From Salvelinus alpinus (lineage: Eukaryota > Chordata > Actinopteri > Salmoniformes > Salmonidae): a stretch of 64,000 nucleotides of DNA. The stretch spans positions 32,243,596 through 32,307,595 of the forward strand of contig NC_092115.1 in assembly GCF_045679555.1 (NCBI RefSeq), written 5' to 3'. This document shows, one piece after another, positions 14,059 to 26,674 of this stretch. Made by a program: the position numbers and the translations under genes. The notes under the pieces are model-generated. The model made no database searches. It saw nothing but the letters and a program-made list of their open reading frames with translations, and had not been told where the DNA came from. Every line of letters begins with the position of its first letter. Position 1 is the stretch's first letter.

Positions 14059-16942
14059 CAGCTAGCTAGCGAGACAGCACATTGAGAGAGCATTGCATTG
14101 TGATTCCACAAAGATTTCACGTCCTGCTACCAACCTTATTATAACAACACAATGAAACATTTGTTCACAATTAATATTGTTCTCACATATTAGTGGTCCC
14201 AGCTTCCTTTCCCCTTTCACACCACTAGAACACTGTGGAGTACCTTCTGTAAAGTGGGAAGGAAGAATTTACAAGGCAAGCCTGGGAAGCACCTCTTAAA
14301 TGTAATCCTTCAAACTTCCGTTGAGAATTACTATACGAGTCACAAACTGACAGGAATATGAAACTGTTGTCTAGGTCTGTGCTAGCTCAGTCGGTCAGTG
14401 GCACAGTATCACAGTGATTCCCCCTGGATCATGATCATGATGCAGTTGGATAAAACTCAAACTAGGACCAGTTTTGACTTCTTAAGCAGCTTATCTGCTC
14501 TCCAGCAAATATAGTGGATAAAATACTAAAACAGTGAATACTTCCAGTATTATCATTTTCTGGACTTTTTACATCCTGGTTTTCAAACAGGTCTCTCCAG
14601 GTCCATAACCCCTCGTTCATTTCCCTTTTCTGATCAACGGAAAAAATAATAGTGTCTCTCTCTTCCTTTCTCTTTCCTTCTCTCTCTTTCTTTTAGAACA
14701 CAGTTGTCATTAATCCTGAAAAAAACGTGAATAATAGGAAAAAGGGAGATTGCTGCCAAGAAAGTAGGAGTTGCTATTTTTTGCAACCATGGTATTTTTC
14801 TTCTGTAGTGGTCTTTTCTTCAATGTACAGAGGGCTATTTTTCATACTAGCAGAACAAAGATATAATCTGTTGCCAAGTCAGATTCAAGTGTTCCTGTTT
14901 AACAGACTTAAATACATGATTGTCTATTCAAGTCTTGACTTTTTGTTAATGGGACAAGTGAGTATGGAGAGGGTAAAAGGGAAACATTCCATTCCATTCT
15001 GTTAGTTAGTAATAAGCAGAATAATTATTTGTAATTATTTGTAAATAAATGGCAATTAATTTAATTAAGAGAGTTGGTACTCAATGCACAATTAACTAAT
15101 GAACTAGAATGATGTTATTTCCCAAATCTTTTTTATTTTTCTGGAATAATCCAATGGTTGGCGAGGAGGTTTGTCCACTTGCCATTCAATTATGTGTATG
15201 ATAATCACAAGAAATGCAAGTCATTTTTTTTTTCATTATAAAGAAATGTTTTCTATGATTATGTGTAAAACCTTCCAACGGATATGGAACTCATTATTCT
15301 GTCATATTCCATAAATAAATGCTTCCTCTGATCCAGTTGTTCCCATACATCTCTTTTTAGGTTCTTAGATGTTTTGAGGTCATTTGTGTAAAGTCAAATT
15401 TGGCTTTTTTTTTATACTTTATTGCATTCCATCCCTAACCAGATTGCTCTTGTATTTTAATGGGTAGAATGATCCTCTATAGTTGTACTCAGAGAGGCAG
15501 CAACCATTGCCAGATTTGTGGCCTGTTGTGGTCCGAAAGAACAGCACCACAGGGAACTTCAGAAAAATTCACTCAGATTTCAGTTTTTGAAATACAGTCC
15601 CTGCCTGGGGGGGAACAGACCATTTCTCAGTACAATATTTCAAATCAGAGAAGGGGTGGTGCTGTAGCTAGGCTCCATGGGAGAAGACCAAGAGGATTAG
15701 GAAGAGATCTCCTTGTAGGAAGAATTTTAAAAACATTAGAGAAACCAAACAGAGGTAGAGAGACAGACAGCATGAGATCCGTTGAATACAGCACATGTTT
15801 CTGGGTGCCAATGGCTTCAACCCAACACATGAATGACCCCTGGACAGGTGCAGAGGTCTTATGCGTCTGGAGGGAAGCTTTAGAGCTCTCAGCATTTTTA
15901 CAAGGCAAGCCTGGATTTTCTGCTGGATTCACCCAGCACATGTCTCTATTTTACAGTGCTCTGGCACGTGGTATGTGAGATGTGTCTCAAACTCTCAGCT
16001 TCATTATGCACTTGTGTTCATACAATGGATGAATGGAGTTAATTTGTCACATGAAACCCATTCCATGTATGTTGTGTAATATGACATGTATTTTTGTTCT
16101 CTGGGGCCTTTAATTCCAAGTCAACGCTATACTCTGCAACTCAACTTTATTGGAGACCAAATGAAAAATGTAATGGAAGGAATAGCTCTCTGTATGTCTG
16201 TATATTTTGAATTACAAATATATTCATGAGACACTAGCATTTTCCTAACTGAGCTTTCTTCCTTTACTTCCTATGTAGTGGAAATGAAGCATTGAGTTGG
16301 TGAAACAGCCAACTGCATTGTGTGTACACAGCATAGGCCTACATTGATTTGTTCCTGTGAGGAATATTTCTTTCCCTCTCTCTGCCTCTAAAAGTCCCTC
16401 ATTTGGAATATGATAATGAGATCCGTCACGATCGTTGATTCCCTTTGAACTTTTTTATTTCTTTGTAGGCGGAGTCATAGAGGTAGAGAGCAGGAGTTTT
16501 CTGCCGCAAGCCCATGGCCCCTCACACCATCTGCCGGACCTCATTTCATTTGAATAAATTTTTTTTTTTCAGAGGCGCTTGCTTCGGTTCACTAACATGT
16601 TTTTGCAGTTCAAGGCAACAGCCACCAGCAATGAGTGAGGATGGTTGTTTCTTCTCTCTCAGAGACTCCCCTACCAATGGTCTAAGGCTGCAGCATAGCA
16701 TGTAGGATTCCTTGAACCCACCAGCAGCAGCCAGCGGCATTCTAAAGTGGGATTCAAAGCTGGATGTATTCTGAGCCTTTCTGTGAAGGGATAGGGTTGT
16801 TCTTTATTTGGAGTAACTGCAGATTAATAGAAAAAAGAATACGCATGCTGTTTGTTTTAGGAACAGATACCTGGAAAAAATATTTCATTTGGAGTTAATT
16901 CAATACCAAAAGTAAGAACCAGAAATAGAATGTGTTGTTTTA
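14059..16942. other. no gene recognised
   Basis: Unique-looking AT-rich DNA with a CT-rich run near 14660-14695. The longest open frame is 15460-15978 (172 codons, plus). It has no recognisable domain, signal or repeat structure, mixed composition, and no splice-site or repeat support, so I do not call it a gene. An overlapping minus frame at 15645-15941 is its shadow. Confidence 0.35.
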
Positions 16943-17090
16943 TGTGTCATGGGTTTAATAACCACATCTTTGTAACAATTCAATAATGATGAGATGGGAG
17001 ACATGAATTAGTTCAACTATGTATCTGGAACGTGCTCATCTTAACACATAGATCCCCCCTGATGCTCTGGCACAACCCCAATATACCACA
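16943..17090 (-). repeat. Gypsy 3' LTR
   Basis: 148 bases, TG...CA, aligned with the outer parts of 22519-23160: TCATGGGTTT, AACAATTCAATAATGATGAGA and AACACATAGA are shared. Several substitutions separate the two copies, so the insertion is old. Confidence 0.8.
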
Positions 17091-17234
17091 TCTCCTCCTC
17101 TTCTACATAAATAATCCTGAGAAGGTGACTGTGAGGCCCAAGGTGAAGACTACTGGGTCAGGGTGTAACAGTTCTGGACCACTCATGACTGGTGTTTCTG
17201 TATGTGTTTCTTTACTCAACAGTAACTGATCTGT

Positions 17235-18855
17235 ATGTCTTTTCCAGATGACCTCCTCTGCAGTCTGGACAGTGTAGGACACAGGACCAGTCTGAGCAAT
17301 GACCGTAGCAAGAACCCGCTTTGGTCCTTTGAGGTATTTCCTAGCTAAGACAGTATCTCCCTCAAATAGAATTGTATTTGTCACATGCTTCATAAACAAC
17401 AGGTGTAGACTAACAGTGAAATGCTGACGGACCCTTCCCGTCAACGCAGAGAGAGAAAAAATTGAGAAGTAATAGAAAAGTAAAACACATAATAATAAAA
17501 GTAATAATAAATACACAATGAGTGATGATAACTTGCTATATAAACAGGGTACCAGTACCGAGTTGATGTGCAGGTGTACGAGGTACTTGAGGTAGATATG
17601 TACATATAAATAGGAATAAAGTGACAGATAATAAACAGTAGTAGCAGCGTATGTGATGAGTCAAAAAAAGTTAGTGCAAAAAGGATCAATGCAGATAGTT
17701 AAATAACCACATAGCTACCAGGACTAACTTTTTGGCAGTTTATGGCATGATTGAAAGCTCTGTTGTTTGCTCTCAGATCACAACGTTTGACATAAATCTC
17801 CTGTTGACGTTGCACGTCCTTTGCGTTCTGAGGTTTGAGTATGTGGAAGCTTGTGCTTAGCTCTCTCTTCATGAGTGGCGATGTAGGCGAAGCCTTGGTG
17901 GTTGCATGAGGTGTGTTCCTGTGTCCCTTGACTCTAATAAGCTTTTAAGGCATGTTTCATGGTCTGTATGAACCTCTCCGCCAGCCCGTTGGTAGATGGA
18001 TGGTACGGTGCGGACCTGATGTGTTGTACGCCATCCACATGTAGGAATATTGCCATTTCTCAGGACACTAGCTGCTGTCCACTCTTGCTAATGAGTTGGA
18101 GAAGCAATCTGAACCAACTAAATAAACACTTTCTCAAGCTTCTCGATGGTCTTCTCTGAAGTACTACACTATGATGGCAACCTCTGGCCACTTGATTTGA
18201 GCATCCACGACCTCGAGAAACATTCTGTCTTCGAATGAACCTGCGAAGTTGACATGTATGCATTGCCACACCTCCTCAGACCAATCCAATGCATGAAAAG
18301 CATGTGACGAGGAACATGTTTTCACTTTCTCCCCAATGCTTCCATCCTATCCAGGCCACAATGACCTGAGTGTAGCTGTTGCAACACTGTTTTTTTCAGC
18401 GAAGGCGGAATGATAACTCTCCTCCACAGCAGACAACTGGACTGTACTGACAGTTCAGTTCTCCTGGAAAGGTAAGGTTCTGGAGCATTTCCTGCGGCTT
18501 TACCTTTGTTAATAATGTCCACCATTTCAGATAACATCGGGTCATTCCTGGTGTTTCTCCACACTTGTTGAAGTGATTGGTGTGTTTTACACTTGTCTGA
18601 AGTAGAATATCTCCACTTTGTGTGACTCTGGCTTGACCACAGGTAATGGCAACCTGTAAAGTCCATCTGTATTGCAGTGCAGTTCCGACTTGCAGTACTT
18701 GATGTCATAGGTGTGTACTGACAAAAGCCCACCTTTGTATTCTGCTTGCCACAAGTGACGGAATTCCAGTATGCGGTCCAACGATTCTTGTCAGCGGGCG
18801 ATGATCTGTAAGAAGGGTGAACTTCCTCCCTTACAGACACTGGTGAAACGTACAA
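17235..18855 (-). pseudogene. Gypsy integrase remains
   Basis: Reading on the minus strand from 18855: an RNase H end and linker, then a zinc-binding-region motif LHSGHCGLDRMEALGRK (about 18322-18380, the H2C2 start). Broken frames through 18300-17740 retain integrase-core-like words. After a LINE-tail insertion follows a C-terminal segment, DTVLARKYLKGPKRVLATV (about 17290-17350), typical of fish Gypsy integrases. Stops and frameshifts are frequent. No intact DDE triad can be read. Confidence 0.65.
17365..17730 (-). repeat. LINE 3' tail inserted in Gypsy integrase
   Basis: Inverse copy of the segment at 5740-6160: it begins CAAATAGAATTGTATTTGTC, includes AACAGGTGTAGACTAACAGTG, and ends near GTTAAATAACCACATAGCTAC. 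It separates the integrase C-terminal segment from the core. 5'-truncated, as usual for LINE insertions. Confidence 0.75.
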
Positions 18856-19151
18856 ACTCTAATAACAATGAACAGGGCTTTTTGTTATTTCTGTGCATTG
18901 TTACTTTCTACTTTGTTCAATGTCCTCAATTCAAAAGAGATTGGCTTCTCTTCACAAGAAGGCATGATATGGGACACGACTGCTCCCACACCATAGGGAC
19001 TAGCATCACAAGCTACTTGGATGGTGGATCGAAGTAAGTCAATGCCTCAGATTTCAGGAGTGTTTCCTTGGTTTTCACAAATGCTTCCTCGCATTGTTCT
19101 GTCCATTTCCATGTTTTGTCCTGACAAAGCAACTGATGAAGTGGTTTCAGT

Positions 19152-19417
19152 TTAGTTGCTAAACTCGGAATAAAACATCTGTAGTAATTCAATAACCCCA
19201 GGGAAGAACATAGATAGCTCCATTCTGAGGAGCTTGGGCATCCAAAATAGCCTTGACAGAGACTTGTGAATGTCCGAGGAATTCAACCAAAGATTGGAGG
19301 AATGCACATTTTTCCTTATGAACTCGCAGTTTGTAGTCCTTAAACCTCTGAAAGGTTTCCAAGTTCTGGAGATGGTCCTCTTCGTCCTTTCCAGTAACGA
19401 GGATGTCATCCAAGTAC
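19152..19417 (-). pseudogene. Gypsy reverse transcriptase remains with YLDD motif
   Basis: The minus strand encodes YLDDILVTGKDEEDHLQNLE followed by KDYKLRVHKEKCAFLQ and VEFLGH, the palm and thumb of a Gypsy RT (within the frame 19189-19551, which also runs on into transposon sequence). The Tc1 element at 19417 inserted into the TA of the Tyr codon of this active-site motif, which cuts the RT in two. The upstream RT half should lie beyond 20562 and is heavily decayed. Confidence 0.75.
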
Positions 19418-20510
19418 AGCGCCTTAAGAAAGTATTCACACCCTTTGACTTTTTCCACATTTTGTTGTGTTACAGCCTGGCCTACATACACTACCTTTTC
19501 AAAATGTTTACAAATTAATACAAAATTCAAAGATGAAATGTCTTGAGTCAATAAGTATTAAACCCCTTTGTTATGGCAAGCCTAAATAGGTGCAGGAGTA
19601 AAAATGTGCTTAACAAGTCACATAATAAGTTGCATGGACTCCTTAATAGTGTTTAACATGATTTTTGAATGCCTACCTCATCTCTGTACCCCACACACAA
19701 TTATCTGTAAGGTCCCTCAGTCGAGCAGTGAATTTCAAACACAGATTCAACCACAAAGACCAGGGAGGTTTTCCAATGACTCGCAAAGAATAGCACCTAT
19801 TGGTAGATGGGTAAAAAAATAAGAAGCTGATATTGAATATCCTTTGGAGCAATGTGAAGTTATTAATCACACTTTGGATGGTGTATCAATACACCCAGTC
19901 ACTACAAAGATACAGGCGTCCTTCCTAACTCTGTTGCCGGAGAGGAAGGAAACCGCTCAGGTATTTCACCATGATGCAGAAGGTGACATTAAAACAGTTA
20001 CAGAGTTTAAAGGATGTGATAGAAGAAAACTGAGGATGGACCAACAACAATGTAGTTACTCCAAAATACTAACCTAAATGATAGAGTGAAAAGAAGGAAT
20101 TCTGCACAGAATAAAAATTTTCCAAAACATGGATTATGTTTGCAATAAGACACTAAAGCAAAACTGAAAACATTTGGAAAATAAATTAACTTTATGCACT
20201 GTATACAAAGTGTGGTCTTCATGGTGGTCGCTGAATCTGGAGGCTGCATCTTGTTATGGGTATCCTTGTCATCGGCAAGTTTTTTAAATAAAAAGAAACG
20301 GAATAGAACTAAGTACAGGCAAAATGCTAGAGGAAAACCTGGTTCAGTCTGCTTTCCTACAGTCACAGGGAGACAGATTCACCTTTCAGCAGGACAATAA
20401 CCTAAAACTTGAAGATGCACGTAAATGAAAAGTCAAAGGAGCTGCGCCAGTGCTGTTCCAGAGGACAATGGACCAGATCTTGAGTGGATTGCCAGGGATA
20501 CAATGCTACA
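19417..20510 (+). mobile_element. Tc1/mariner element, truncated, in Gypsy RT
   Basis: Left end CAGCGCCTTAAGAAAGTATT with TA at 19415-19416, the same family as 1658-3521. The body follows the family through a decayed region (GTTTAACATGATTTTTGAATG, GGTCCCTCAGTCGAGCAGTG, ATACACCCAGTCACTAC) and is cut off around 20510 before the DDE end. It is followed directly by a second, direct-orientation end fragment. No functional transposase. Confidence 0.8.
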
Positions 20511-20562
20511 GTGCCTTCAGAAAGTATTCATGCCCCTTGACTTATTCTACATTTTGTTGTGT
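20511..20562 (+). repeat. Tc1 terminal fragment
   Basis: CAGTGCCTTCAGAAAGTATT followed by TTGACTTATTCTACATTTTG repeats the left end of the neighbouring element in the same orientation, not inverted. It is either a separate small insertion or the result of rearrangement. The Gypsy sequence resumes after it. Confidence 0.7.
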
Positions 20563-21103
20563 TACTGACGGCAGAGGTCGATTTTGCTGAACTTTTGACC
20601 CCCAGCTAAATCCGTGAAAATGTTGTTGATGTGTGGTAGGGGATACCGCTCAGCGGATAACACAGGGTTAACTGTGACTTTTTAAAGTCTCAACATACAG
20701 GCATCCTGATTCCACCATACTTCTAGAGGACTGGTACGATGGGTTTTTCCCATTCACGCTTATCGACTCCAGTACTGTTCATGACTAAAACATCCAAGTC
20801 AGCCTTGACTTTTGGTCTGATAGCATAAGTTTCGGATTGTGCTTTCATAACTTTGGTTTGCAGTCTGGCTTAATGCTAAGCTTTACTGTAGTGTATGTCA
20901 TGCTACCCAGCTCTCCATTAAAAACTTCTCCATGTTTATTTTAGATGGCAGGTAGGCTTGTGTCTCCATGTGTCATTGTACGCACTGATGACCAGTCCAG
21001 TGGGATTTTCTCTAGCCACGAACGTCCCAGTAGTGATAGATAGTCTCCTTTCACGACTTAGAGTGGCAGCGTTTTAGCTTGCCCATTTAACTGAACTGTG
21101 ACC

Positions 21104-21300
21104 TCAGTGATGTCTCACGGCGACAGATTCACCTGTGTAAGTCTTGAACGTGATGTGCGCTGGCTGAAGTGATAGGTGTTTCAATGTCTTTTTGTAGACT
21201 GTGTCTGACATAAGAGATACAGCTGCCCCTGTATCAATCTCCATATAGACCGGCTGCCCCTCTAGTTGCCCCTCTAGTAAGGGAGAGACATGGTAGCCGT
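21104..21300 (-). pseudogene. Gypsy aspartic protease remains
   Basis: The minus-strand frame contains VYMEIDTGAAVSLMSDTVY, the catalytic DTG loop of a retrotransposon protease, followed by the substrate-binding strands (HITFKTYTGESVAV). It ends in a stop soon after, so it is a fragment of a decayed pol. Confidence 0.8.
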
Positions 21301-21440
21301 GCATCCCCTCCCCCCAGCAACAGTCATTATATTCAGTGTGAATTCCTCGTCTGATGAGTCACTTACCTCTTGTGTTCTCTTGCTCAACAGTGTGAAAGTC
21401 ACGTTTTCTTTCATTGGAATGTCTTTCTTGTTTTTAGTCT

Positions 21441-22145
21441 TCAACGAGTTCTCTGAGCTCTTTTTGTTTCTGCAGGCTCATTCGATGTGGCCCTTTTTCC
21501 CAGACAAATACATGTTCTTATTCCAGCACGTAAATGCCTGATATCCCACTTTGCTACAAAGGAAGCATGTGCCTTGATATCCCTGTCTCTGATTTTCAGT
21601 TGCAACTCTGTGCACTTTTCCTGTTGAACCTTGGACACACTGACTTCAATAGCCTTTGCCCAGGTCAGATTACTTTGTCAATAGTCTCTTTTGTGTAGCT
21701 TCACTCTGTAGCCCACATACTAGTCTGTCTCCAACAGTGTCATTTAGAACATCATTAAACTCACAGTGCTCTGATAGTTTATGTAATTCAGCACCAAACA
21801 TTCTAACTGATTCTTTCTTTCCTTGATTTCTTTCGTGGAACCTAAACCTTTCAGCCGTAACTAGTGGTTTTGGTGAAAAGTGTCCTTTCAGTATTTCCAC
21901 AATATCCCCATCTTATTACCTGGCCTGTCTGGCTTTAGTTGGCTGCGTTGTAAATAAAATGTATTTGGCCCAATTACACAAAAGGATGTAGGCACAACTT
22001 TGTCTTCATGAATGTAATTTGCGAGAATAAAATATTCACACCGCTTTGTATATGAGCTCCACTGCTCAACACTTTCATCAAACTGTCCAATGTTTCCAAC
22101 AATTCCAAGCCATTTTTCATTTCTCAATAGGCTCCTGATTGTCAC
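21441..22145 (-). pseudogene. Gypsy gag remains
   Basis: Three minus-strand frames in gag order. The capsid start is 21888-22145 (GNIGQFDESVEQWSSYTKRC). The capsid end is 21670-21900 (ERFRFHERNQGKKESVRMFG, then LNDTVGDRLVCGL). A basic nucleocapsid-like part is at 21441-21638, where the expected zinc knuckle is broken. The set resembles the gag at 62985-63359, so both elements belong to one broad fish Gypsy group. Confidence 0.7.
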
Positions 22146-22518
22146 TCACTTCAATATTTTCCTCAACAAATTTTCCTCAGTCACATGATCTTCATTCACT
22201 TCACTCACTGACATTTCATCCTTAAATTCGCTCATTTAGCAGTTTTTAGTTTCCAAAGTTTGTCTTCACAGTTGAATAAATGTCCTTTCCTTTACTCATT
22301 GTATATTCCCCCCTTTTTTGATCACGTTGTTTTCTGCTCCAACGTCCGTCTTGAATCCTTTTCTGCGGTCCATGATGATGGTAACTCTCTTTCTTAGCTA
22401 ACTCAACTATGCACTTGCCTCTGCTAGCAATACATTGTTTCAAAATTGTAAAAAACATCTTCCTCCGGACAGAATAGTTCCCGTAGGTTCAGACTTACTC
22501 TTGGACAATCTTTTGTAA

Positions 22519-23160
22519 TGTCTCATGGGTTTCATAGCCATGTCTTTATAACAATTCAATAATGATGAGACGGGAGACAGGAATTAATTCAACTATTTAT
22601 CTGGAAGATAAAATCAAATCAAATCAAATGTATTTATATAGCCCTTCTTACATCAGCTGATATCTCAAAGTGCTGTACAGAAACCCAGCCTAAAACCCCA
22701 AACAGCAAGCAATGCAGGTGTAGAAGCACGGTGGCTAGGAAAAACTCCCTAGAAAGGCCAAAACCTAGGAAGAAACCTAGAGAGGAACCAGGCTATGAGG
22801 GGTGGCCAGTCCTCTTCTGGCTGTGCCGGGTGGAGATTATAACAGAACATGGCCAAGATGGTCAAATGTTCATAAATGACCAGCATGGTCAAATAATAAT
22901 AATCACAGTAGTTGTCGAGGGTGCAGCAAGTCAGCACCTCAGGAGTAAATGTCAGTTGGCTTTTCATAGCCGATCATTTAGAGTATCTCTACCGCTCCTA
23001 CTCTCTAGAGAGTTGAAAACAGCAGGTCTGGGACAGGTAGCACGTCCGGTGAACAGGTCAGGGTTCCATAGCCGCAGGCAGAACAGTTGAAAATGGAGCA
23101 TGCTCATCTCAACACATAGAACCCCCATGACGCTCTGCGGCACAACCCCAATACACCACA
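22519..23160 (-). repeat. Gypsy 5' LTR with LINE-tail insertion
   Basis: Matches 16943-17090 at both ends but is split after TTTATCTGGAA (about 22608) by 22609-23092. The LTR resumes at GCATGCTCATCTCAACACAT. No TGG-type primer site is seen beside its inner end. Confidence 0.75.
22609..23092 (-). repeat. LINE 3' tail (CAAAT-tailed) inserted in Gypsy LTR
   Basis: Starts with a CAAAT-repeat tail and ATTTATATAGCCCTTCTTAC, then CAAAGTGCTGTACAGAAACC and TGGCTAGGAAAAACTCCC. An inverse, shorter copy is at about 47828-48134. 5'-truncated LINE 3' end; the parent LINE clade was not determined. Confidence 0.75.
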
Positions 23161-23834
23161 TCATTGGATTTACTCGACATGGGCTTACCTATATGAACAC
23201 ATGGGGACTTTCCAATCAAAACCCACGATCACTCATAATGATTGCCCTGGGTATAAGTGAAAGAAGAAGTAGCACACTACCAGTAGCAGAACCAGTAGTA
23301 GCAGAGGCACTAACTTCAGCATGCACATATAAAAGTGGCTCATTGATTTAACAAAGTCCCCAGCTGGAGGTGTACTGAGGCAAATCAGATTTAGACTCTT
23401 ACTCAAAGACACACAGCAGTGCCCCACATAGCCACAGAGCTCCTAGCCTCTGCTCTCGAGCCTGGCTCCCAATCTCCACACTCCACAGCCCCCCCGTTTC
23501 CTATGTAAAGCTTTTAACATGTGCTCACAAATGGATTCAAATCCAGTCAACGATAGCCTCTTCCCCTGACAGAGAGAAGAACAGCATGTGGCTTCTCAAA
23601 TAGCTGATGCAGTGTGTATCTTGCAATTGTTAATATTAAAATACTTGGCCATGATTCAGTCAATTATCATTTACAGCTCATTCATGCAAAAATATATCTG
23701 AATATAAATGACATCTTGGTTAATCCCCTTTCCCTGGAAGGAATACAAAAACCAATCAACTGACAGCAGATTTTGGAACACTGAATCCTGTATTCTAGCA
23801 TGCCGTATTCTAGAGAGAGAAGAGTATGACCAAA
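23161..23834. other. no recognised feature
   Basis: Unique-looking sequence to the right of the Gypsy LTR. The two short open frames crossing it have no recognisable domain. Confidence 0.35.
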
Positions 23835-24180
23835 TCAAATCAAATTGTATTTGTCACATGCGCCGAATACAACAGGTGTAAACCTTACAGTGAAATGCTT
23901 ACAAGCCCTTAACCAACAATGCAACTTTAAGAAAAATAAGTGTTAAGAAAGTATTTACTAAAATAAACTGAAGTTTTAAAAAATACATTTAAAATTTAAA
24001 AGAAGAAAATAGAAAAATAACAAATAATTTAAGAGCAACAATAAAATAACTTTGGCGAGGCTATACCGGTACCGGTACAGAGTCAATGTGCGGGGGCACA
24101 GGTTAGTTGAGGTAATTGAGGTATGTACATGTAGGTAGATGTAAAGTGACTATGCATAGACAACAAACAGAGAGCAGCAG
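23835..24180 (-). repeat. LINE 3' tail, diverged
   Basis: Begins AAATCAAATCAAATTGTATTTG, then CACATGCGCCGAATACAAC and CAGTGAAATGCTTACAAGCCC, and continues to GGTTAGTTGAGGTAATTGAGG. It is the inverse orientation of a salmonid LINE 3' end related to 5740-6160 and 56540-56982. Confidence 0.75.
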
Positions 24181-25246
24181 CGTAAAAATGGGACTCCACA
24201 CCGGATCCACTACTTCATTGCCTTCTCCAGAGTTTCTGGCATTATGACCTCTTCTAGTTTTTCGGATAGAGTACCTGGAAAGGGGAATGCCCCTGATACA
24301 CTGGTTATGATGGAAAGAAAAACGAGCAGAAGCCCCTGGGATTGGTGGGGCAGCGAACCAGACCTTTCCATTTCCCTCTCCTATAAAACCACTCCCTGGC
24401 TCTCTGCACACTAGGACCCACAGGGCCTAGACAGAACAATAGAATCCAGCTTGCCATAATTAAACAATTATCAGGAATGCCTAAACATTAACTAACTTCC
24501 CAAATCATTATGCAGTCTGCTGTTGTGCCACAGAATTACAGAATAAGTAGGAGTGAAATATAGATAGGTACCATAATGGAACAACACTGAGTCTTAATAA
24601 ACTCTGTGCGATTCCGGGGCCCCCAAGTAGAGAACGATGGGCCCTCCTGTTTCCCCTTCCCATCAAAACCATTAGGGGTGATAATGGCTAAGCATACATA
24701 GGCCTACCAGCTGCTGCCTTGTAACAACATCCCAATGAGCTGGGAGTTTAAGTCTCTCGTTATCATTCCTAAAGTGTTGATCTCCCTCCTACTGTATACC
24801 AGCTGAGCTTCATGCAGCACTCCTAGCGGTAATGTGGCGCTAATCATGGGATAAGCTGGAGTGCCATACTGTGAAAACATATCACATTGTCACCTTTGAG
24901 TCCCTACCACCCAGCCACATGAGATGCAGGAAATGCTGGTGGCACTGAGCTGAAACAGCAGGATGCAGTTTGTTGTAGCGTTTAGCGTTTGTTTCAAAAG
25001 CTTGTTCTGATCCCTAGAGGGACTTTCAATATGAACTGACAATGTTGTTGCAACACCTTGGGGTAGCTATTAAGTCTAGTTTTATGGCTAGTGGAGTGTA
25101 GCATACTAGTCATAGTGGAAACGGAGCATTCTAAGCCACCGTAGTGGAAGTCTAAATCCTTGACTGTCATTTCAGAGTAGACAGACTTTATTGCAAAACA
25201 GTTGATGTAACTGCTCTCAAGCCCTGTTTCCACTGGCACTTAAAAC
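24181..25246. other. no recognised feature
   Basis: Unique-looking sequence. The minus frame 24103-24411 overlaps the LINE tail and has no domain. No element ends or splice-bounded exon supported. Confidence 0.35.
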
Positions 25247-25818
25247 CAGTGGTGGAAGAAGTACCCAATAGTCATACTTGAGTAAAAGTGAAGATACCTT
25301 AATAGAAAATGACGAGTAAAAGTGAAAGTCACAGAGTAAAATACTACTTGAGCAAAAGTTTTTTAAAGTATTTGGTTTTAAATATACTTAAGTATCAAAA
25401 GCAAAAGTATGAATCGTTTCAAATCCCTTATATTAAACAAACCAGATGGCACAATTTTGTTGTTTTTTAAATGTATTGATAGCCAAGGGCACACTCCGAC
25501 ACTCAGACATCATTTACAAACGAAGCATTAGTGCTAATTGAGTCCGCCAGATCAGAGGCAGTAAGGATGACCAGGGATGTTCTCTTGATAAGTGCATGCA
25601 TTGGATCATTTTCCAGTCCTGCTAAGCATTCAAAATGTATCAAGTACTTTTGGGTGTCAGGGATAATGTATGGAGTAAAAAGTACATCATTTTTTTCAGG
25701 AATGTAGTGAAGCAAAAGTAAAAGTAGTCAAAAATATAAATAGTAAAGTACAGATACCCCCAAAAAACGACTTACGTAGTCCTTTAAAGTATTTTTACTT
25801 CAGTACTTTACACCACTG
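25247..25818. mobile_element. hAT-type non-autonomous element
   Basis: Terminal inverted repeats CAGTGGTGGAAGAAGTAC and GTACTTTACACCACTG are flanked by an 8-bp target duplication, CTTAAAAC (25239-25246) and CTTAAAAT (25819-25826), one mismatch apart. Eight-base duplications are the hAT signature. Internal sequence is AGTAAAAGT-rich near the ends and non-coding; the minus frame 25503-25715 is not a known transposase. A truncated relative is at 47008-47175. Confidence 0.9.
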
Positions 25819-26079
25819 CTTAAAATTAGGGCCAAATTCGAGCTGGCTCGAATGGAACTCTCAAATTTGAGCTGGGTCGAGGGAAACCCGGGCTAGCGCA
25901 GCCCAGTTTTACAACTGGTGCCAGCTCGATTAGAATTCGGGCTGGTGACGCCGTTACTATGCAACCATCAAGCTGATCACTGCTGGATGCTGACACGTTT
26001 AGCTGGCTCATCTGGGCTTGTTGGTGTTAGCAAGCACATGGTCAAGCATAGCTGGATCCTTCATTCATTTTTGCACTAC

Positions 26080-26480
26080 ACAAACTTTTATGAGAACAGT
26101 CAGTCCTCGAATGCTAGCTATGTAATGTTAGCTAGCAAATCAGAGTTAGTTAGCTAACATGCAGAAATTTTAGCTGACCAGGTCATATTGAAAGCTAGCA
26201 ACATCATATTAAACCTGTCGTCTGATTTTCTTGGTTAGCTAGCTAGCTAATAGCAAATGCTATGGCAAGCAAGGTAGGAATTAAGCCAGTTAGCTAGCCT
26301 GTTATGCTAGCGATGATGCTGATCATTTAGCTAGCTAGTAGGAATATGGGGTAACGTTAGTTACAGCATGGTGAGGGTGAATTACATTTTCCAACATATT
26401 GCTAGCTAGCTAGCCAGCAACATTAGCGAAGCCAGCTGCAGTCACATATTGGCTACCTAGCAACATGACATCATTTCTCA
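26080..26480. repeat. TAGC/AGCT-rich low-complexity tract
   Basis: Scattered runs of AGCTAGCT and GTTAGCTA (26105-26160, 26228-26252, 26290-26340, 26398-26416). No gene content. Confidence 0.7.
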
Positions 26481-26674
26481 TTTCTGGAGGCAGAGGAAAC
26501 GCAATTTGAGCTAGCCCACCAAGGCCAGCCCAACCTGGGTTGACTTCAAAGTGCTAATGGAAACGGGGCTTCAGTGTGTTGCTGGTAAAAAGGAGCAGTG
26601 TAATCAGTGGCAATTTAGTATGTAATTCTTGGTGGGGTAAACAAAGACAAAAATGTGTATGCATGCCATCAAAT

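Larger units (their letters stand above)
16943..23160 (-). mobile_element. Gypsy-type LTR retrotransposon, old and multiply interrupted
   Basis: LTRs at 16943-17090 (3' LTR) and 22519-23160 (5' LTR, enlarged by a LINE-tail insertion) start TGT(G/C)TCATGGGTTT and end ACCCCAATA(T/C)ACCACA. A clear polypurine tract (minus strand AGAAGAGGAGGAGA, 17091-17104) abuts the left LTR. From right to left the minus strand carries gag, protease, RT, RNase H and integrase remains, all frame-broken. Nested insertions are a LINE tail (17365-17730), a Tc1 element (19417-20510) and a LINE tail in the 5' LTR (22609-23092). No target duplication could be found. Confidence 0.8.

Noticed and set aside
15460..15978. 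172-codon plus-strand ORF
   Set aside because: No recognisable domain, no repeat relationship, no splice or promoter support, and overlapping minus-strand frames of similar length; likely chance.
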